DNA of 52,191 nucleotides from Acidobacteriota bacterium (GTDB lineage Bacteria; Acidobacteriota; Terriglobia; Terriglobales; Acidobacteriaceae): NCBI GenBank assembly GCA_021792135.1, contig JAJYVF010000033.1, positions 1 to 52,191 of the forward strand, read 5' to 3'. Shown piece by piece: positions 1 to 8,794 of this stretch (position 1 is its first letter; each line of letters starts with the position of its first letter). The notes under the pieces were generated by a model. It saw only the letters and a program-made list of their open reading frames with translations, ran no database searches and was not told where the DNA came from. The position numbers and the translations under genes were made by a program.

Positions 1-513
1 GCTCCTGGTCGGGTTGACCGTGAGACGCAGTTTGCCTTACAGCCCCGGCAGCAGGGCCATCACTCGCTTGCCCGCGCGACGGCTGCGGACGAAACGGACC
101 TCTGACGCCGTGCCCTTCGCATCATCCCACCTTCGAATACTCCTTCCCGTTCGGCCCTTCGTCGGCTCTCCTGCCACAACTACTACGGTCTCTGCTGACT
201 TCCCGCTCCGGTTCATCACCGTCGCCCTTTCAGGCCTGAGGCGAGATCTCCCCAGGTAAGAGCGCACTCCTTCACTGCACGACCGCCGGATCTACGCCGC
301 TCCCCCCTGGTCAGGCGAGCTTCGCGGTCACGTGTCCGCTCGCCCTGGTCGGCAACGCCTTGTATCCGGTTCCTGTTCATCGGCCCGCAGCTTCACTCCA
401 CGCTTCCTCCCCGCACTCGGTCACCCTCATGCAGTTGCGCTTCGCTTCACCCGCTGTGACCTGCCTGTGACGGGACTTGCACCCGCAAGTGTGCGCCCAT
501 GCCGGGCGCACAC
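1..513 (-). mobile_element. Group II intron, 5' part (ribozyme domain I), truncated by window edge
   Basis: Read on the minus strand from about 511-513 downward, the sequence starts with GTGTGCGCCC/GTGCGCCC, matching the GUGYG 5' end of group II introns, and folds at once into a 9-bp stem (490-498 with 504-512). It continues with a GGGTGCAAGTCCC-type segment, a GATGAACAGGAACCGGATAC-type segment and a GGGAAGTCAGCAGAG segment, all familiar from domain I of bacterial introns. Short reading frames in it are not proteins. The reverse transcriptase and domains IV-VI would lie left of the window. The boundary directly follows a hairpin plus T-tract, the preferred target of class IIC introns; the class is inferred. 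Family recognition is from memory of these motifs, not from a covariance search. Confidence 0.8.
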
Positions 514-540
514 AAAAAGGGCTCCGGCTTTGCCGGAGGC
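514..540 (-). terminator. Terminator-like hairpin used as intron target
   Basis: On the minus strand a 7-bp GC stem (522-528 with 532-538, loop of 3) is followed by CCTTTTT and then immediately by the group II intron 5' end. This is the geometry of a rho-independent terminator and of a class IIC intron insertion site. The gene it once terminated is not recognisable, because on its right lies the remnant of an oppositely directed gene. Confidence 0.6.
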
Positions 541-551
541 TATTTACTCCA

Positions 552-714
552 TTACAACGGGGCAGCTCAGGTCACGGAAGATCCAGACGGACGAACCCGC
601 ATCGTTTGGATAGCCGACCTGTTGCCCGATTCCGCCGCCACCGCCGTCGACCAGATGATGGAGCAGGGTATGTCTGCTATGCGGACCGCGCTGAATCGAC
701 CCACCGAAGAGTGA
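552..714 (+). pseudogene. SRPBCC family protein, 3' remnant
   Basis: About 53 codons ending in TGA at 714 read as the C-terminal end of a polyketide-cyclase/START-like (SRPBCC) protein: a DPDGRTRIVWIADLLPD strand-and-helix pattern followed by a helix with MMEQGMSAM. Intact family members are about 140-160 residues, so roughly two thirds is missing. The reading frame runs leftward into the hairpin and group II intron, which is in the opposite orientation, so the 5' part was lost by rearrangement or replaced. SRPBCC, WYL-regulator and DinB genes often sit together, which fits the next two genes. Confidence 0.6.
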
Positions 715-880
715 ACGCGCGGATCGATTCAACGAGTCCATGCCATTCATCCGGGTTCATTTTGTCCGGGGGTTCCGCATGGTCTGGGATACCCGCGCGA
801 AAGCGACCGACCCCACCTTTGGCTCCGCGAGTTGCATGGCGGCCGGATGTGCGCCGCATCAGGGCCGCAGGGCAGCGCAA

Positions 881-914
881 CGCGAGGACTGAGCCGAGGA
901 ATCGGCTCATCGCG
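881..914 (-). terminator. Hairpin downstream of the WYL regulator
   Basis: CGCGA/TCGCG (881-885, 910-914) enclose an 8-bp perfect stem (890-897 with 902-909, loop GGAA), with a 4-nt bulge on one side. It lies 57 bases beyond the stop of the minus-strand WYL gene. There is no T-tract, so a role as terminator is a guess. The rest of 715-970 shows nothing else. Confidence 0.35.
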
Positions 915-970
915 AGGAAAATGGAAGCCGCCAATCTGCCTCGTACGCAATTAACCGGCTCGCTGCCCAC

Positions 971-1918
971 CTATCCGGCGGCCTGCAATGCGCTCTGCGC
1001 CAGTTCCCTGAAGGTCTTCCGCATTTCGTCAGGGCTGCGTACAACGATACGTCGACCTGTGCTCAGCAGCATGGCCGCGAACATCTCCAGCCGGTCACGC
1101 CCGCAGCGGAGACGAGTTCCACCGTTCTCCTCTTCTATGGCCACTCGCCACGGCAGAATTGTTCGCGCGGCCTCTTCGATGGGCATGTCGATCCAAACGT
1201 CGATCTGGTATTCGGACTGAACGAATGGCATATGCTCTCGCATGTAGCTTCGCGGGTCAAAATCTCGGGGCCGCTTAAACGATCCTCTGCCTGCCTTGAG
1301 GTCCGAGGTCCGGTCCAGTCTGAATGTCCGTACGGCGCGCCGCGAAAGGCAGTAGCCAATCAGATACCAGCGTCCGTCGCTGTGCATGACCGCATAGGGC
1401 TCGATCTGGCGGCGGGATATGGCACCGTCGTGCGATTCATATCCGAAGCCGATTCTGTGGCCCGAACGAATCGCGGATGCGGCCCGGATGAGATACTCGA
1501 CCGAGGTGGAAATCACCCACGGCCCTGGTTCGATCGCCACCACGTCGTCTACGGTTCGGATACTCTCGCGCAGCGCTCCAGGAAGCACGCGTTCCAACTT
1601 GGCCAGCGGGCCCTCTGTAGCCGGCGCAAATGCCGAAAGCCCGATCTGTTTGAGCGAATGCAGGCCGAGCGAGAGCGCAAAGGCCTCCTCGTTGGTGAGC
1701 AATAGCGGAGGCAGGCGATAGCCAGGCTTCAGCCGGTAGGCCCCGCCCACGCCGCGCGACGATTCCACCGGGATGCTCAGATCCCTCAGCCTGACGACGT
1801 AGCGCTGAACGGTTCGCAGATCAACTTCCAGGCGCTCCGCCAACTCGGTTCCGGTAACGTAGTCGCGCGCCTGCAGCACCTCCAGCACGGTAAGCACGCG
1901 CATGATCGGGTCGTACAT
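971..1918 (-). CDS. WYL-domain transcriptional regulator (YafY/DeoR-type HTH)
   Basis: A 315-residue regulator. Residues about 5-60 form an HTH_11-type winged helix (TGTELAERLEVDLRTVQRYV), followed by a WYL ligand-binding domain with the HSDGRWYLIGYC core and a C-terminal WCX-like extension. The family binds nucleic-acid-like or small ligands and usually represses or activates an adjacent gene. The ATG at 1918 is preferred over the upstream TTG at 1936, because GAGGATAG precedes it at a plausible distance. The gene is divergent from the DinB-family gene at 2061, with about 140 bases shared, so control of that gene is the simplest inference. Confidence 0.88.
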   Translation of the reverse strand: MYDPIMRVLTVLEVLQARDYVTGTELAERLEVDLRTVQRYVVRLRDLSIPVESSRGVGGAYRLKPGYRLPPLLLTNEEAFALSLGLHSLKQIGLSAFAPATEGPLAKLERVLPGALRESIRTVDDVVAIEPGPWVISTSVEYLIRAASAIRSGHRIGFGYESHDGAISRRQIEPYAVMHSDGRWYLIGYCLSRRAVRTFRLDRTSDLKAGRGSFKRPRDFDPRSYMREHMPFVQSEYQIDVWIDMPIEEAARTILPWRVAIEEENGGTRLRCGRDRLEMFAAMLLSTGRRIVVRSPDEMRKTFRELAQSALQAAG

Positions 1919-2060
1919 CGCGATTTCTATCCTCAATCTAATTTACGACAGGTTCTGTCGGGAATTGCCGTTAAGGTTTTTTCCAGCCCGCTTATAAGTC
2001 CGCGGAGATACGCAGCGATGGGTATTTACCGCAGCCGATCAGGGCTTATGGAGAATCGAA

Positions 2061-2540
2061 ATGACAACCGAAACCGCACAGGTCAGCGCGCTCAGCGCTG
2101 AAGATGTTCTGAAGCACTGGCAGGGCCACCGCGGCCTCACCCGCCGAACTATCGAAGCTTTCCCGGAAGACAAGCTCTTCAGCTTTTCGGTGGGCGGCAT
2201 GCGCCCTTTCTCCGAACTGGTGTGGGAGTTCATTGGCATGGCTATCCCTATTGTCGATGGAGTGGCGACTGGCAACTGGGTGAAGTACAACGGAAGCAAG
2301 CCGGGCACCAAGGCCGAACTGCTGGCGTTGTGGGATGCGCAAACCAGCGAGCTGACCGCGAAATTTCGGACAATCCCGCCCCGCCGCTTTGCCGAGATCG
2401 ATACGGCCTTTGGCCAGTGGAAAATGTCGGGCGTCGGCACCATTCAGTACGCTGTCGACAACGAAATTCACCATCGCGGCCAGGGCTACGTCTACCTGCG
2501 TGCCCTGGGCATCGAACCCCCGCAGTTCTGGGATCGCTAG
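2061..2540 (+). CDS. DinB family protein
   Basis: A 159-residue four-helix-bundle protein of the DinB/YfiT metal-dependent superfamily. It has an N-terminal helix with HWQGHRGLTRRTIEAFPEDKL, a GMRPFSELVWEFIG segment, and a C-terminal DNEIHHRGQGYVYLRALG motif carrying the characteristic paired histidines. Members bind a divalent metal, and some act as thiol-dependent S-transferases; the substrate here is unknown. GGAG lies 7 bases before the ATG. Length is typical. It is divergent from the WYL regulator and convergent with cheX. Confidence 0.85.
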   Translation: MTTETAQVSALSAEDVLKHWQGHRGLTRRTIEAFPEDKLFSFSVGGMRPFSELVWEFIGMAIPIVDGVATGNWVKYNGSKPGTKAELLALWDAQTSELTAKFRTIPPRRFAEIDTAFGQWKMSGVGTIQYAVDNEIHHRGQGYVYLRALGIEPPQFWDR

Positions 2541-2624
2541 GAGTTCGTCTCAGTAATCGCGGCATTACGCGGGCTCACCGAAAGCTCACGGTAGTGTGAA
2601 CACGCCCTGACATTCTCCCTGTCT

Positions 2625-3089
2625 TCAGGAACGGGGTGTGAGGATCATGACCCAGAACTGGCCTTCTGCGCACCGGAACGCGAGGCGCTGGAGAATCTCC
2701 GCCCCGCAGATCCGAAGAGCGCAATCGCTGCCGTCCACTACGGCCGGCATGGAGAGCCGGATTCCCCGCGCCAATACACATTTCAGATTGCCGCCAATCA
2801 TGTTAGCCAGTTCCCCGAGTACGTCCCGAACCACGTCGTCCACAGCTTCGGGTGGATCAATGGAAAGAAAGCGGCCGGCGAATCGGCAAGCCTGTTCGCG
2901 GTTGCACTCCACCAGGACGGCGCCGTTCCAATCCCCCGCAAGATGCACTGCCGCCATGATTCGATTGTCGCCGGCGAACCAATGCGAACCGCACTCGCCC
3001 GCGTCCAGACCCATCATGGCCCCAAACACAGATTCCACGATCTGCGCCAGTTCGTTCGATTGAATCTGTACGTCCTGTTCCGTTGGCAT
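2625..3089 (-). CDS. cheX: CheX-like chemotaxis phosphatase
   Basis: A 154-residue protein of the CheX/CheC/FliY class, which removes phosphate from CheY-P. The signature helix is seen as LGELANMIGGNLK, with the E...N pair that inserts into the CheY active site. The start at 3089 (MPTEQDV) is chosen over an upstream one because AAGGGAGAAGA directly precedes it; this also leaves a 10-base gap after cheR instead of an overlap. It is the last gene of the minus-strand chemosensory cluster and supplies the phosphatase the system would otherwise lack. Confidence 0.8.
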   Translation of the reverse strand: MPTEQDVQIQSNELAQIVESVFGAMMGLDAGECGSHWFAGDNRIMAAVHLAGDWNGAVLVECNREQACRFAGRFLSIDPPEAVDDVVRDVLGELANMIGGNLKCVLARGIRLSMPAVVDGSDCALRICGAEILQRLAFRCAEGQFWVMILTPRS

Positions 3090-3099
3090 TCTTCTCCCT

Positions 3100-3930
3100 T
3101 CAGCGGGCGATATACACGGCTGCATTTCCAATCGTCTGTCGGTCGAACCACTCCTCTACCCCGAATGCCGTTTCGGCTCCGCCTAGCAGCAGCCAGCCGC
3201 CTCGAAACAGGGTGCCGTGAAGTTCCGTCAGAATCTTTTTCTTCGTCTCGGCGTCGAAATAGATCATGACGTTGCGGCAGAAGACCAGGTCAAAGGGCCC
3301 AAGAGTGCGCATGCTCTTACGCAAATCAATCGTCTCGAAGTGGACCATGCTGCGCACCGCCTCACTTAGCTGCCAATCCACGCCGGAGCGGGTGAAGTGT
3401 TTTACGAGCAGAGACGCTGGTAAGCCTCGGTTCACTTCAATCTGCTGATACTTACCGGCTCTCGCTCGTTCCAGAGCGCCTGAGCAGAAGTCAGTGCCCA
3501 GAATCTGGATGTTCCAGTCGCTCAATTTCTCTTCCAGGAGAACCATCGCCAGACTGTATGCTTCCTGCCCGGTCGATGCGGCTGCCGACCACAATCGCAG
3601 CTTTCTCGCATCCTGGCGTTCTTGCTTTAACCGGGGCAGCAGCGCAGATCGGACGGCATCATACTGGGCCGGATCACGGAAGAAGTACGTTTCATTGGTG
3701 GTCATGGCCTCCACCACTTGACGACCAAGCTCCGCCTCTCGGGTCGCCATGAGCAGTTCGCAGAGGTCGTTGATTGAGCCGAGGCCGAATCGCCTGACCA
3801 GCGGGGTGAGGCGACTTTCGAACAGATAGTGCTTGTCGTCTTCGAGCACGATGCCCGCCTGGGAATAGACATGCTTCTGAAGGAATTGGTAGTTCTCCCA
3901 ATGTATGGATGAGGTTGAGTGCGCAAACAT
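3100..3930 (-). CDS. cheR: CheR, receptor glutamate O-methyltransferase
   Basis: A 276-residue, full-length CheR. It has an N-terminal helical domain (about 10-85) ending in TTNETYFFRD, the conserved motif before the catalytic fold, then a SAM-binding Rossmann domain with LRLWSAAASTGQEAYS and DLVFCRNVMIYF. It methylates glutamates on the receptor and opposes CheB. GGGGA precedes the ATG. The gene lies 11 bases after cheB and 10 before cheX, so co-transcription is likely. The receptor at 5521 lacks a C-terminal NWETF-type tether, so this CheR would act without one. Confidence 0.95.
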   Translation of the reverse strand: MFAHSTSSIHWENYQFLQKHVYSQAGIVLEDDKHYLFESRLTPLVRRFGLGSINDLCELLMATREAELGRQVVEAMTTNETYFFRDPAQYDAVRSALLPRLKQERQDARKLRLWSAAASTGQEAYSLAMVLLEEKLSDWNIQILGTDFCSGALERARAGKYQQIEVNRGLPASLLVKHFTRSGVDWQLSEAVRSMVHFETIDLRKSMRTLGPFDLVFCRNVMIYFDAETKKKILTELHGTLFRGGWLLLGGAETAFGVEEWFDRQTIGNAAVYIAR

Positions 3931-3941
3931 CTAAGTTTCCC

Positions 3942-5045
3942 CTATGTTCGACCGGCCCGACGCAGAACCTCAGGCACAACTTGTTGGAGAGGAAGGACAC
4001 GGTCGGCGAGGCCGGCACTCACAACTGCGCCGGGCATTCCCCACACGACACTGGAAGCCTCATCCTGCGCGAGGATACTCGCTCCCTGCGCCTTCAGAAT
4101 CTGTGCGCCGCGCAGCCCGTCCTGCCCCATGCCCGTCAGAATGACGGCGATCGCTGCCCCCCCGTAGACCTCTCCGATGGAAGCAAAGAGTGCATCGACC
4201 GCAGGACGGCAGGAGTTCAGCGGCGGGGTCTGATCCAGATTCACACAGGCTCCACCGCCATTGCCAACCACCTTCATGTGAAAGTCTCCGGGTGCAATCA
4301 GGATCTTGCCTGCATCCACCGATTCACCCTGAGTCGCTTCCCCGACGGCCAGTTGGCACGTGGCATGTAGACGCTCGGCAAGCAGCTGGGTGAAGAGAGG
4401 CGGCATGTGCTGCACCACCAGGATCGGCAGCGGAAACCCGGCTGGCAGCGTCGGCAGGATCTCGCCCAGCGCCGTCGGCCCGCCCGTGGAGACCCCAATC
4501 CCAACGACCTTAGGTCGCACTTTGACGCCCAATGCCGTGGCCGGTGCGGCAGGAAAATGCGCCAGTCCTGGTCCGGCGACAGCATGACCCGGAACTGGAG
4601 CTGGCATACGGAAGAACTGTTTGATTTTGGGAACTAGCTCGCCCCGCAGCTTCGCCATCGAGCGGTCCAGAGATCCTTCGTTGGAGGCTTTGGCCACGTA
4701 GTCGTCCGCACCGAGGCTCAAGGCTTCCAGAGTTACGGCCGCTCCACGCTCCGTGAGCGTGCTAAACATGATCACGCGCAGGCAGGGATAGTCCCGCCGA
4801 ACATGCCGCAGCATCTCCAGGCCGTCCATCTGCGGCATTTCGATGTCCAGTGTAAGCACGTCCGGATTCAGCTGTGGAATCCGTTGCAGCGCGATTGCGC
4901 CATTCGACGCCACTCCCACAACCTCGATTGCGGGATCCTCATCGAGGGCGTGGGTCACCAGGCGCCGGATAACCACTGAATCATCCACCACCAGTACCCG
5001 AATTCGCGCTCCTGCCTGAAGCAGACGCTTATTCACCACAGCCAT
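3942..5045 (-). CDS. cheB: CheB, receptor methylesterase/deamidase response regulator
   Basis: A 367-residue protein with an N-terminal receiver (about 15-130; acidic pair D21-D22, phosphoacceptor D67 in TLDIEMPQMDG), a linker, and a C-terminal methylesterase domain (about 178-365). The catalytic triad is visible as S186 (GVSTGGP), H213 (VVQHMP) and D309 (TGMGQDG). GAGGAGTGGGAT stands before the ATG. It sits 10 bases after cheY and 11 before cheR. Phosphorylation by the CheA of the same cluster is expected. Confidence 0.96.
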   Translation of the reverse strand: MAVVNKRLLQAGARIRVLVVDDSVVIRRLVTHALDEDPAIEVVGVASNGAIALQRIPQLNPDVLTLDIEMPQMDGLEMLRHVRRDYPCLRVIMFSTLTERGAAVTLEALSLGADDYVAKASNEGSLDRSMAKLRGELVPKIKQFFRMPAPVPGHAVAGPGLAHFPAAPATALGVKVRPKVVGIGVSTGGPTALGEILPTLPAGFPLPILVVQHMPPLFTQLLAERLHATCQLAVGEATQGESVDAGKILIAPGDFHMKVVGNGGGACVNLDQTPPLNSCRPAVDALFASIGEVYGGAAIAVILTGMGQDGLRGAQILKAQGASILAQDEASSVVWGMPGAVVSAGLADRVLPLQQVVPEVLRRAGRT

Positions 5046-5055
5046 ATCCCACTCC

Positions 5056-5430
5056 TCAAGGATGGACCCCGACCAGCTCGAGCTTTTCCATCAGGATGTC
5101 CCTGGTAAACGGCTTCATGACATACTCGTTCGCGCCGGCCTCCAGCGCTGCCACCATCTGATTCAGATCTGTTTCCGTGGTCACCATGACAACCACCAGC
5201 GAAGAGAGCGCAGGATCTGAGCGAAGTTGCTTCAGCAACTCCAGGCCGTTCACTTCGGGCATATTCCAGTCAGCCAACACCAGCTTGAGGGAGGCTTTCT
5301 CGATCTCGATGACTTCCAGTGCTTTTCTGCCGTTCTCCGCCTCGCGCACCTCGTATCCGAGGTCTCTTAAGGACCTGGCAAGGATCATGCGAATCGCCCT
5401 CGAGTCATCCACTACCAGCGCTGTGGCCAT
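5056..5430 (-). CDS. cheY: CheY-type single-domain response regulator
   Basis: A 124-residue receiver with no output domain. Acidic pair D8-D9, phosphoacceptor D54 (VLADWNMPEVNG), switch threonine in VMVTTE, and lysine in YVMKPF are all present, so it should be a normal phosphoryl acceptor from CheA. Output may be to a flagellar or pilus motor, or to another target not encoded here. It follows the receptor gene after a 90-base gap holding a hairpin and precedes cheB by 10 bases. Confidence 0.93.
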   Translation of the reverse strand: MATALVVDDSRAIRMILARSLRDLGYEVREAENGRKALEVIEIEKASLKLVLADWNMPEVNGLELLKQLRSDPALSSLVVVMVTTETDLNQMVAALEAGANEYVMKPFTRDILMEKLELVGVHP

Positions 5431-5464
5431 CGTTGTACCTTCGTTCCTGTCTCAAAATCAGAGG

Positions 5465-5501
5465 CGAGGCCAGGCGGGGGACTGCCAACCGCCTGGCCTC
5501 G
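5465..5501 (-). terminator. Hairpin terminator between receptor gene and cheY
   Basis: A perfect 13-bp stem (5465-5477 with 5489-5501, 11-base loop) lies in the 90-base gap between the receptor stop and the cheY start. On the minus strand it is followed within 12 bases by a short TTTT. It may end or attenuate the cheA-receptor transcript, so cheY-cheB-cheR-cheX might be expressed at a different level. Confidence 0.6.
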
Positions 5502-5520
5502 TTTGAGGTGATGCATCCGC

Positions 5521-8500
5521 TTAGAACGTGAACTTCGAGATCACGGTCTGGAGCTGGGCTGCCATCCGGCTCAACTCCTGCGACGCCTTCTGCGTATCGT
5601 TGGCGCCTTGCGTCGTCTGCCTGGCCGCCACCGCTACGCCGCCAATGTTCTTGGCGATGTCGTTGACCCCTTTCGCCGCCTCGGTCACATTGCGGCCGAT
5701 CTCGTTGGTGGTCACGGTCTGCTCTTCCACCGCCGTAGCAATGCTGTTGGAGATGTCGTTGATCTGGTTGATGATGGTGCCGATCTCCTCGATCGCTTTC
5801 ACAGCCCCCTGGGTATCGCCTTGAATGGCCTCAATCTTCCGGCCAATATCCTCGGTGGCTTTGGCGGTTTGCTTGGCCAGTTCCTTCACCTCGTTGGCCA
5901 CCACCGCGAAGCCCTTGCCGGCTTCGCCGGCGCGGGCCGCCTCGATGGTCGCATTGAGAGCCAGCAGGTTGGTCTGCTGCGCGATCGAGGTGATGACCTT
6001 AATCACGTTGCCGATCTCCTGGCTGGACTCACCCAGTTTGGTCACGGTCTGATTGGTCGATTGCGCTACGCTGACGGCGTTCCCGGCCACCCGGGCCGAC
6101 TCGTTGGCATTCTTTGCGATCTCGCGAATCGAAGCCTGCATCTGCTCGGAGGCCGACGCTACCGAGGCAACATTCCGCGACACCTGCTCCGAGGCCGCGG
6201 AAACCACGTTGGCCTGGGTTGCCGTCTCTTCGGCATTCCCCGCCATCTGCTGGCTGACCGCCGTCAGCTCTTCACTCGACGAAGCTAGCGTGGTAGCATT
6301 CTGCGCGGTCACCTTCAGCGGCTCCACCACCATTTCGAGAGTTCTGTTGATACCTTCCACGATCCTGCGGAAATCGCCCGTGTGTCTGGATGCATCGGCA
6401 CGCGTGCCAAGCTTGCCTTCGGCGGCTGCTTTGACCAACGTATCAGTGTCGGCAATCAGTGCATTAATATTGGTCTTGAGAAGGACCAGCCACTCATGAA
6501 TCTGGTCCTGATCGGAGGCTTTGTCCATCATGGCCGACATATCGCCGTTAGCGATCTTTGTAACGTAGGCGACAAGATTAGTGAGCCAGGAATGGACACC
6601 GTTCACGGCGTTCTTCATCTTTTCGTGGTCGCCCTTGCAGGCGATCTCGACTTTTTCGCGCAGGTTGCCGCCGCAGATGAGGCGCAGGACGCGATTTCCC
6701 TCACCGATGGGCAGAAGGATGGCATCGAGGATATCGTTGATGCCTTGGACAACTTTGCGGTATTCGCCCCGGTGTTTGGAAGCATCGGCGCGGGTGGATA
6801 ATTTGCCCTCCTGGGAGGCGTCCAACAACATACCTGCGTCGGCCACCAACGCGCCGAGATTCTCCATGAGCATGATGACGGAGGGAACAATTTCGTCCTG
6901 CTCCGACCTGCGGCCAATCTTCTTCAGATCAGGCAGTTCCCCAAAGTCTCCCTGTGAAACTTCTTTGATGATATTGGTGATATGGCGTACCTTTTCTTCG
7001 GTTGTATCCACCGCCTTCGCAACCTCGGCGAAGATGCCCGCATAGCTGCCCTCGACGGTCTTGGTGTAGTCATTGACCGCCATTCTCTGCAAGACGGCAT
7101 TTACCTCCACCAATCCGCCCAGTCCGTCGATGCAGGCGTTCAGGTTGTTCTTGATCTCGTTGAAGTCGCCGTTGTAGCTGTCGATGATCTTAGGCGGAAT
7201 CTCACCCTTCGAGATCCGGTCCACGTATTCGGCCGAAACGTTCAAGGGACCGATCACCGCATCCAGGATCTGATTCACCCCTTCGACGATCTTGCGGTAG
7301 TCGCCCTGGTGCTTGCCGGCGTCGGCGCGGGTGGCCAGCCTGCCCTCTGCCGCCGCCTTGATCAGCGTGCCGGTATCGCCGACCAGCGCGTTGACGGCGT
7401 CGATGCAGGCATTCAGGTTGTTCTTGATCTCGTTGAAGTCGCCGTTGTAGCTGTCGGTGATTTTGGGCGGAATCTCACCCTTCGAGATCCGGTCCACGTA
7501 CTCGGCCGAAACGTTCAAGGGCCCGATGACCGCGTCCAGAGTCTGGTTCACCCCTTCGATGACCCTGCGGTAGTCGCCCTGGTGCTTGCCGACGTCGGCG
7601 CGGGTGGCCAGCTTGCCTTCAACGGCCGCCTGCGCCAATATCATGACGTCGGCGATCATTGCCTGGATTGCATTTTTCTCGGGCGTGATATCGGTGGCAT
7701 ATTTCACCACCTTGAAAGGCCTGCCGTTGAGGTCCAGAATGGGGTTGTAGGAAGCCTGAATCCAGACCTCCTTGCCTCCTTTGCCGATCCGCTTGTACTC
7801 CGCGGCCTGGTATTCGCCGCGATTCAGCCTGGCCCAGAACTCCTTGTACTCCGGGCTCTGCCGGTAGGCTTCGTCCACAAACATGCTGTGGTGCCTGCCC
7901 TTGATCTCCTCCAGTGTGTAGCCGAGGGCCTTGAGGAAGTTTTCGTTGGCATCGAGGACCGTTCCGTCCATCGCAAACTGAATGACCGCTTGCGACTTGT
8001 TGACGGCGGCGATCTGTCCCTGATAATCCGCGTTCACCATCTTTTGCCGGGTGACATCGGTGGCGTATTTCACCACCTTGAACGGCCTGCCGTCGAGGTC
8101 CAGGATCGGGTTGTAGGAAGCCTGAATCCAGACCTCCTTGCCTCCCTTGCCGATCCGCTTGTACTCCGCGGCCTGGTATTCGCCGCGATTCAGCCTGGCC
8201 CAGAACTCCTTGTACTCCGGGCTCTGCCGGTAGGCTTCGTCCACAAACATACTGTGGCGCCTGCCTCGGATCTCCTCCAACCCATAGCCTAGAGCTGTCA
8301 GAAAATTGTCGTTGGCATCGAGAATCGTTCCATCCATGCCAAACTCAATCACCGCCTGCGATTTGCGGATGGCAGCAACTTGACCGGCGTAATCGGCAAA
8401 CTGCTCCTGGTTGATCGTCGCAGCAACAGCTTCGGGATTCTTCCGCTCAACGAATGGGCGGGCGTTGATGCCACGGCGACTTCCGTTTCCCATACTGGTC

Positions 8501-8598
8501 GCAGGTCGTTCATATTCCTCGTAATCCAGAACGGCGGCGCCGGCCGAAATATCGTGGCCGGGGCTCACGCGCCGGCCGTTGGTTCCTTGTCTTGCCAT
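5521..8598 (-). CDS. Soluble methyl-accepting chemotaxis receptor with two PAS domains and serial HAMP units
   Basis: A 1025-residue receptor with no hydrophobic membrane segment, so a cytoplasmic sensor. An unusual N-terminal 65 residues are followed by PAS 1 (about 72-185) and PAS 2 (about 195-308), each of the FLxALGYxLEEIxGRxHSMFVDE type. Repeated HAMP-like units span about 315-780, including two nearly identical 91-residue units, and the MCP signalling domain about 780-1020 has its tip at the [20 protein letters not shown] hairpin. It ends SKFTF, without a CheR-binding pentapeptide. Poly-HAMP soluble receptors are known. The bound cofactor or ligand of the PAS domains is unknown. AAGGAGAGACGAA precedes the ATG. 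It lies in the middle of the che cluster and is its only receptor. Confidence 0.93.
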   Translation of the reverse strand: MARQGTNGRRVSPGHDISAGAAVLDYEEYERPATSMGNGSRRGINARPFVERKNPEAVAATINQEQFADYAGQVAAIRKSQAVIEFGMDGTILDANDNFLTALGYGLEEIRGRRHSMFVDEAYRQSPEYKEFWARLNRGEYQAAEYKRIGKGGKEVWIQASYNPILDLDGRPFKVVKYATDVTRQKMVNADYQGQIAAVNKSQAVIQFAMDGTVLDANENFLKALGYTLEEIKGRHHSMFVDEAYRQSPEYKEFWARLNRGEYQAAEYKRIGKGGKEVWIQASYNPILDLNGRPFKVVKYATDITPEKNAIQAMIADVMILAQAAVEGKLATRADVGKHQGDYRRVIEGVNQTLDAVIGPLNVSAEYVDRISKGEIPPKITDSYNGDFNEIKNNLNACIDAVNALVGDTGTLIKAAAEGRLATRADAGKHQGDYRKIVEGVNQILDAVIGPLNVSAEYVDRISKGEIPPKIIDSYNGDFNEIKNNLNACIDGLGGLVEVNAVLQRMAVNDYTKTVEGSYAGIFAEVAKAVDTTEEKVRHITNIIKEVSQGDFGELPDLKKIGRRSEQDEIVPSVIMLMENLGALVADAGMLLDASQEGKLSTRADASKHRGEYRKVVQGINDILDAILLPIGEGNRVLRLICGGNLREKVEIACKGDHEKMKNAVNGVHSWLTNLVAYVTKIANGDMSAMMDKASDQDQIHEWLVLLKTNINALIADTDTLVKAAAEGKLGTRADASRHTGDFRRIVEGINRTLEMVVEPLKVTAQNATTLASSSEELTAVSQQMAGNAEETATQANVVSAASEQVSRNVASVASASEQMQASIREIAKNANESARVAGNAVSVAQSTNQTVTKLGESSQEIGNVIKVITSIAQQTNLLALNATIEAARAGEAGKGFAVVANEVKELAKQTAKATEDIGRKIEAIQGDTQGAVKAIEEIGTIINQINDISNSIATAVEEQTVTTNEIGRNVTEAAKGVNDIAKNIGGVAVAARQTTQGANDTQKASQELSRMAAQLQTVISKFTF
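7141..7533 (-). repeat. Tandem HAMP-unit duplication (273-bp period)
   Basis: The segment beginning CAGGTTGTTC at 7141 recurs at 7414 and stays nearly identical for about 120 bases. The protein repeat is a 91-residue unit running from the [15 protein letters not shown] motif through [18 protein letters not shown] to the [13 protein letters not shown] motif. Confidence 0.75.
7693..8241 (-). repeat. Near-identical PAS duplication (366-bp period)
   Basis: Bases 7693-7875 and 8059-8241 encode the same stretch of the second and first PAS domain and differ at only a handful of positions by eye, mostly silent. A 366-base offset corresponds to 122 residues. Such nucleotide identity within diverged flanks points to a recent duplication or gene conversion. 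Confidence 0.8.
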
Positions 8599-8794
8599 TT
8601 CGTCTCTCCTTTTTGCTTCCCAGCTGTGGTTACTTCGCCGTCGCCGGCGCCAAACTAATCATCCCTTTCCCGTCCTGCGCCGGCTGCCACGCTTGCGGCG
8701 GCCCACCTCTGCGACTCGCGCAGCCTCTGGCTGCAGCGCTCGCTCAGCATCGGGGCAACCTGCCAGGTACACGTCCGGCCGCTGCTCTCAAGGG

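Noticed and set aside
477-1220. 247-codon plus-strand frame
   Set aside because: It spans the intron border, the SRPBCC remnant in another frame and the antisense of the WYL gene; no coherent protein.
5521-5540. CheR tether peptide at the receptor C-terminus
   Set aside because: The protein ends SKFTF, which lacks the NWETF-type aromatic-acidic pattern and the usual flexible linker.
6982-8292. 436-codon plus-strand frame
   Set aside because: It is exactly antisense to the receptor gene, mirrors its repeats, and has no family resemblance or ribosome-binding site.
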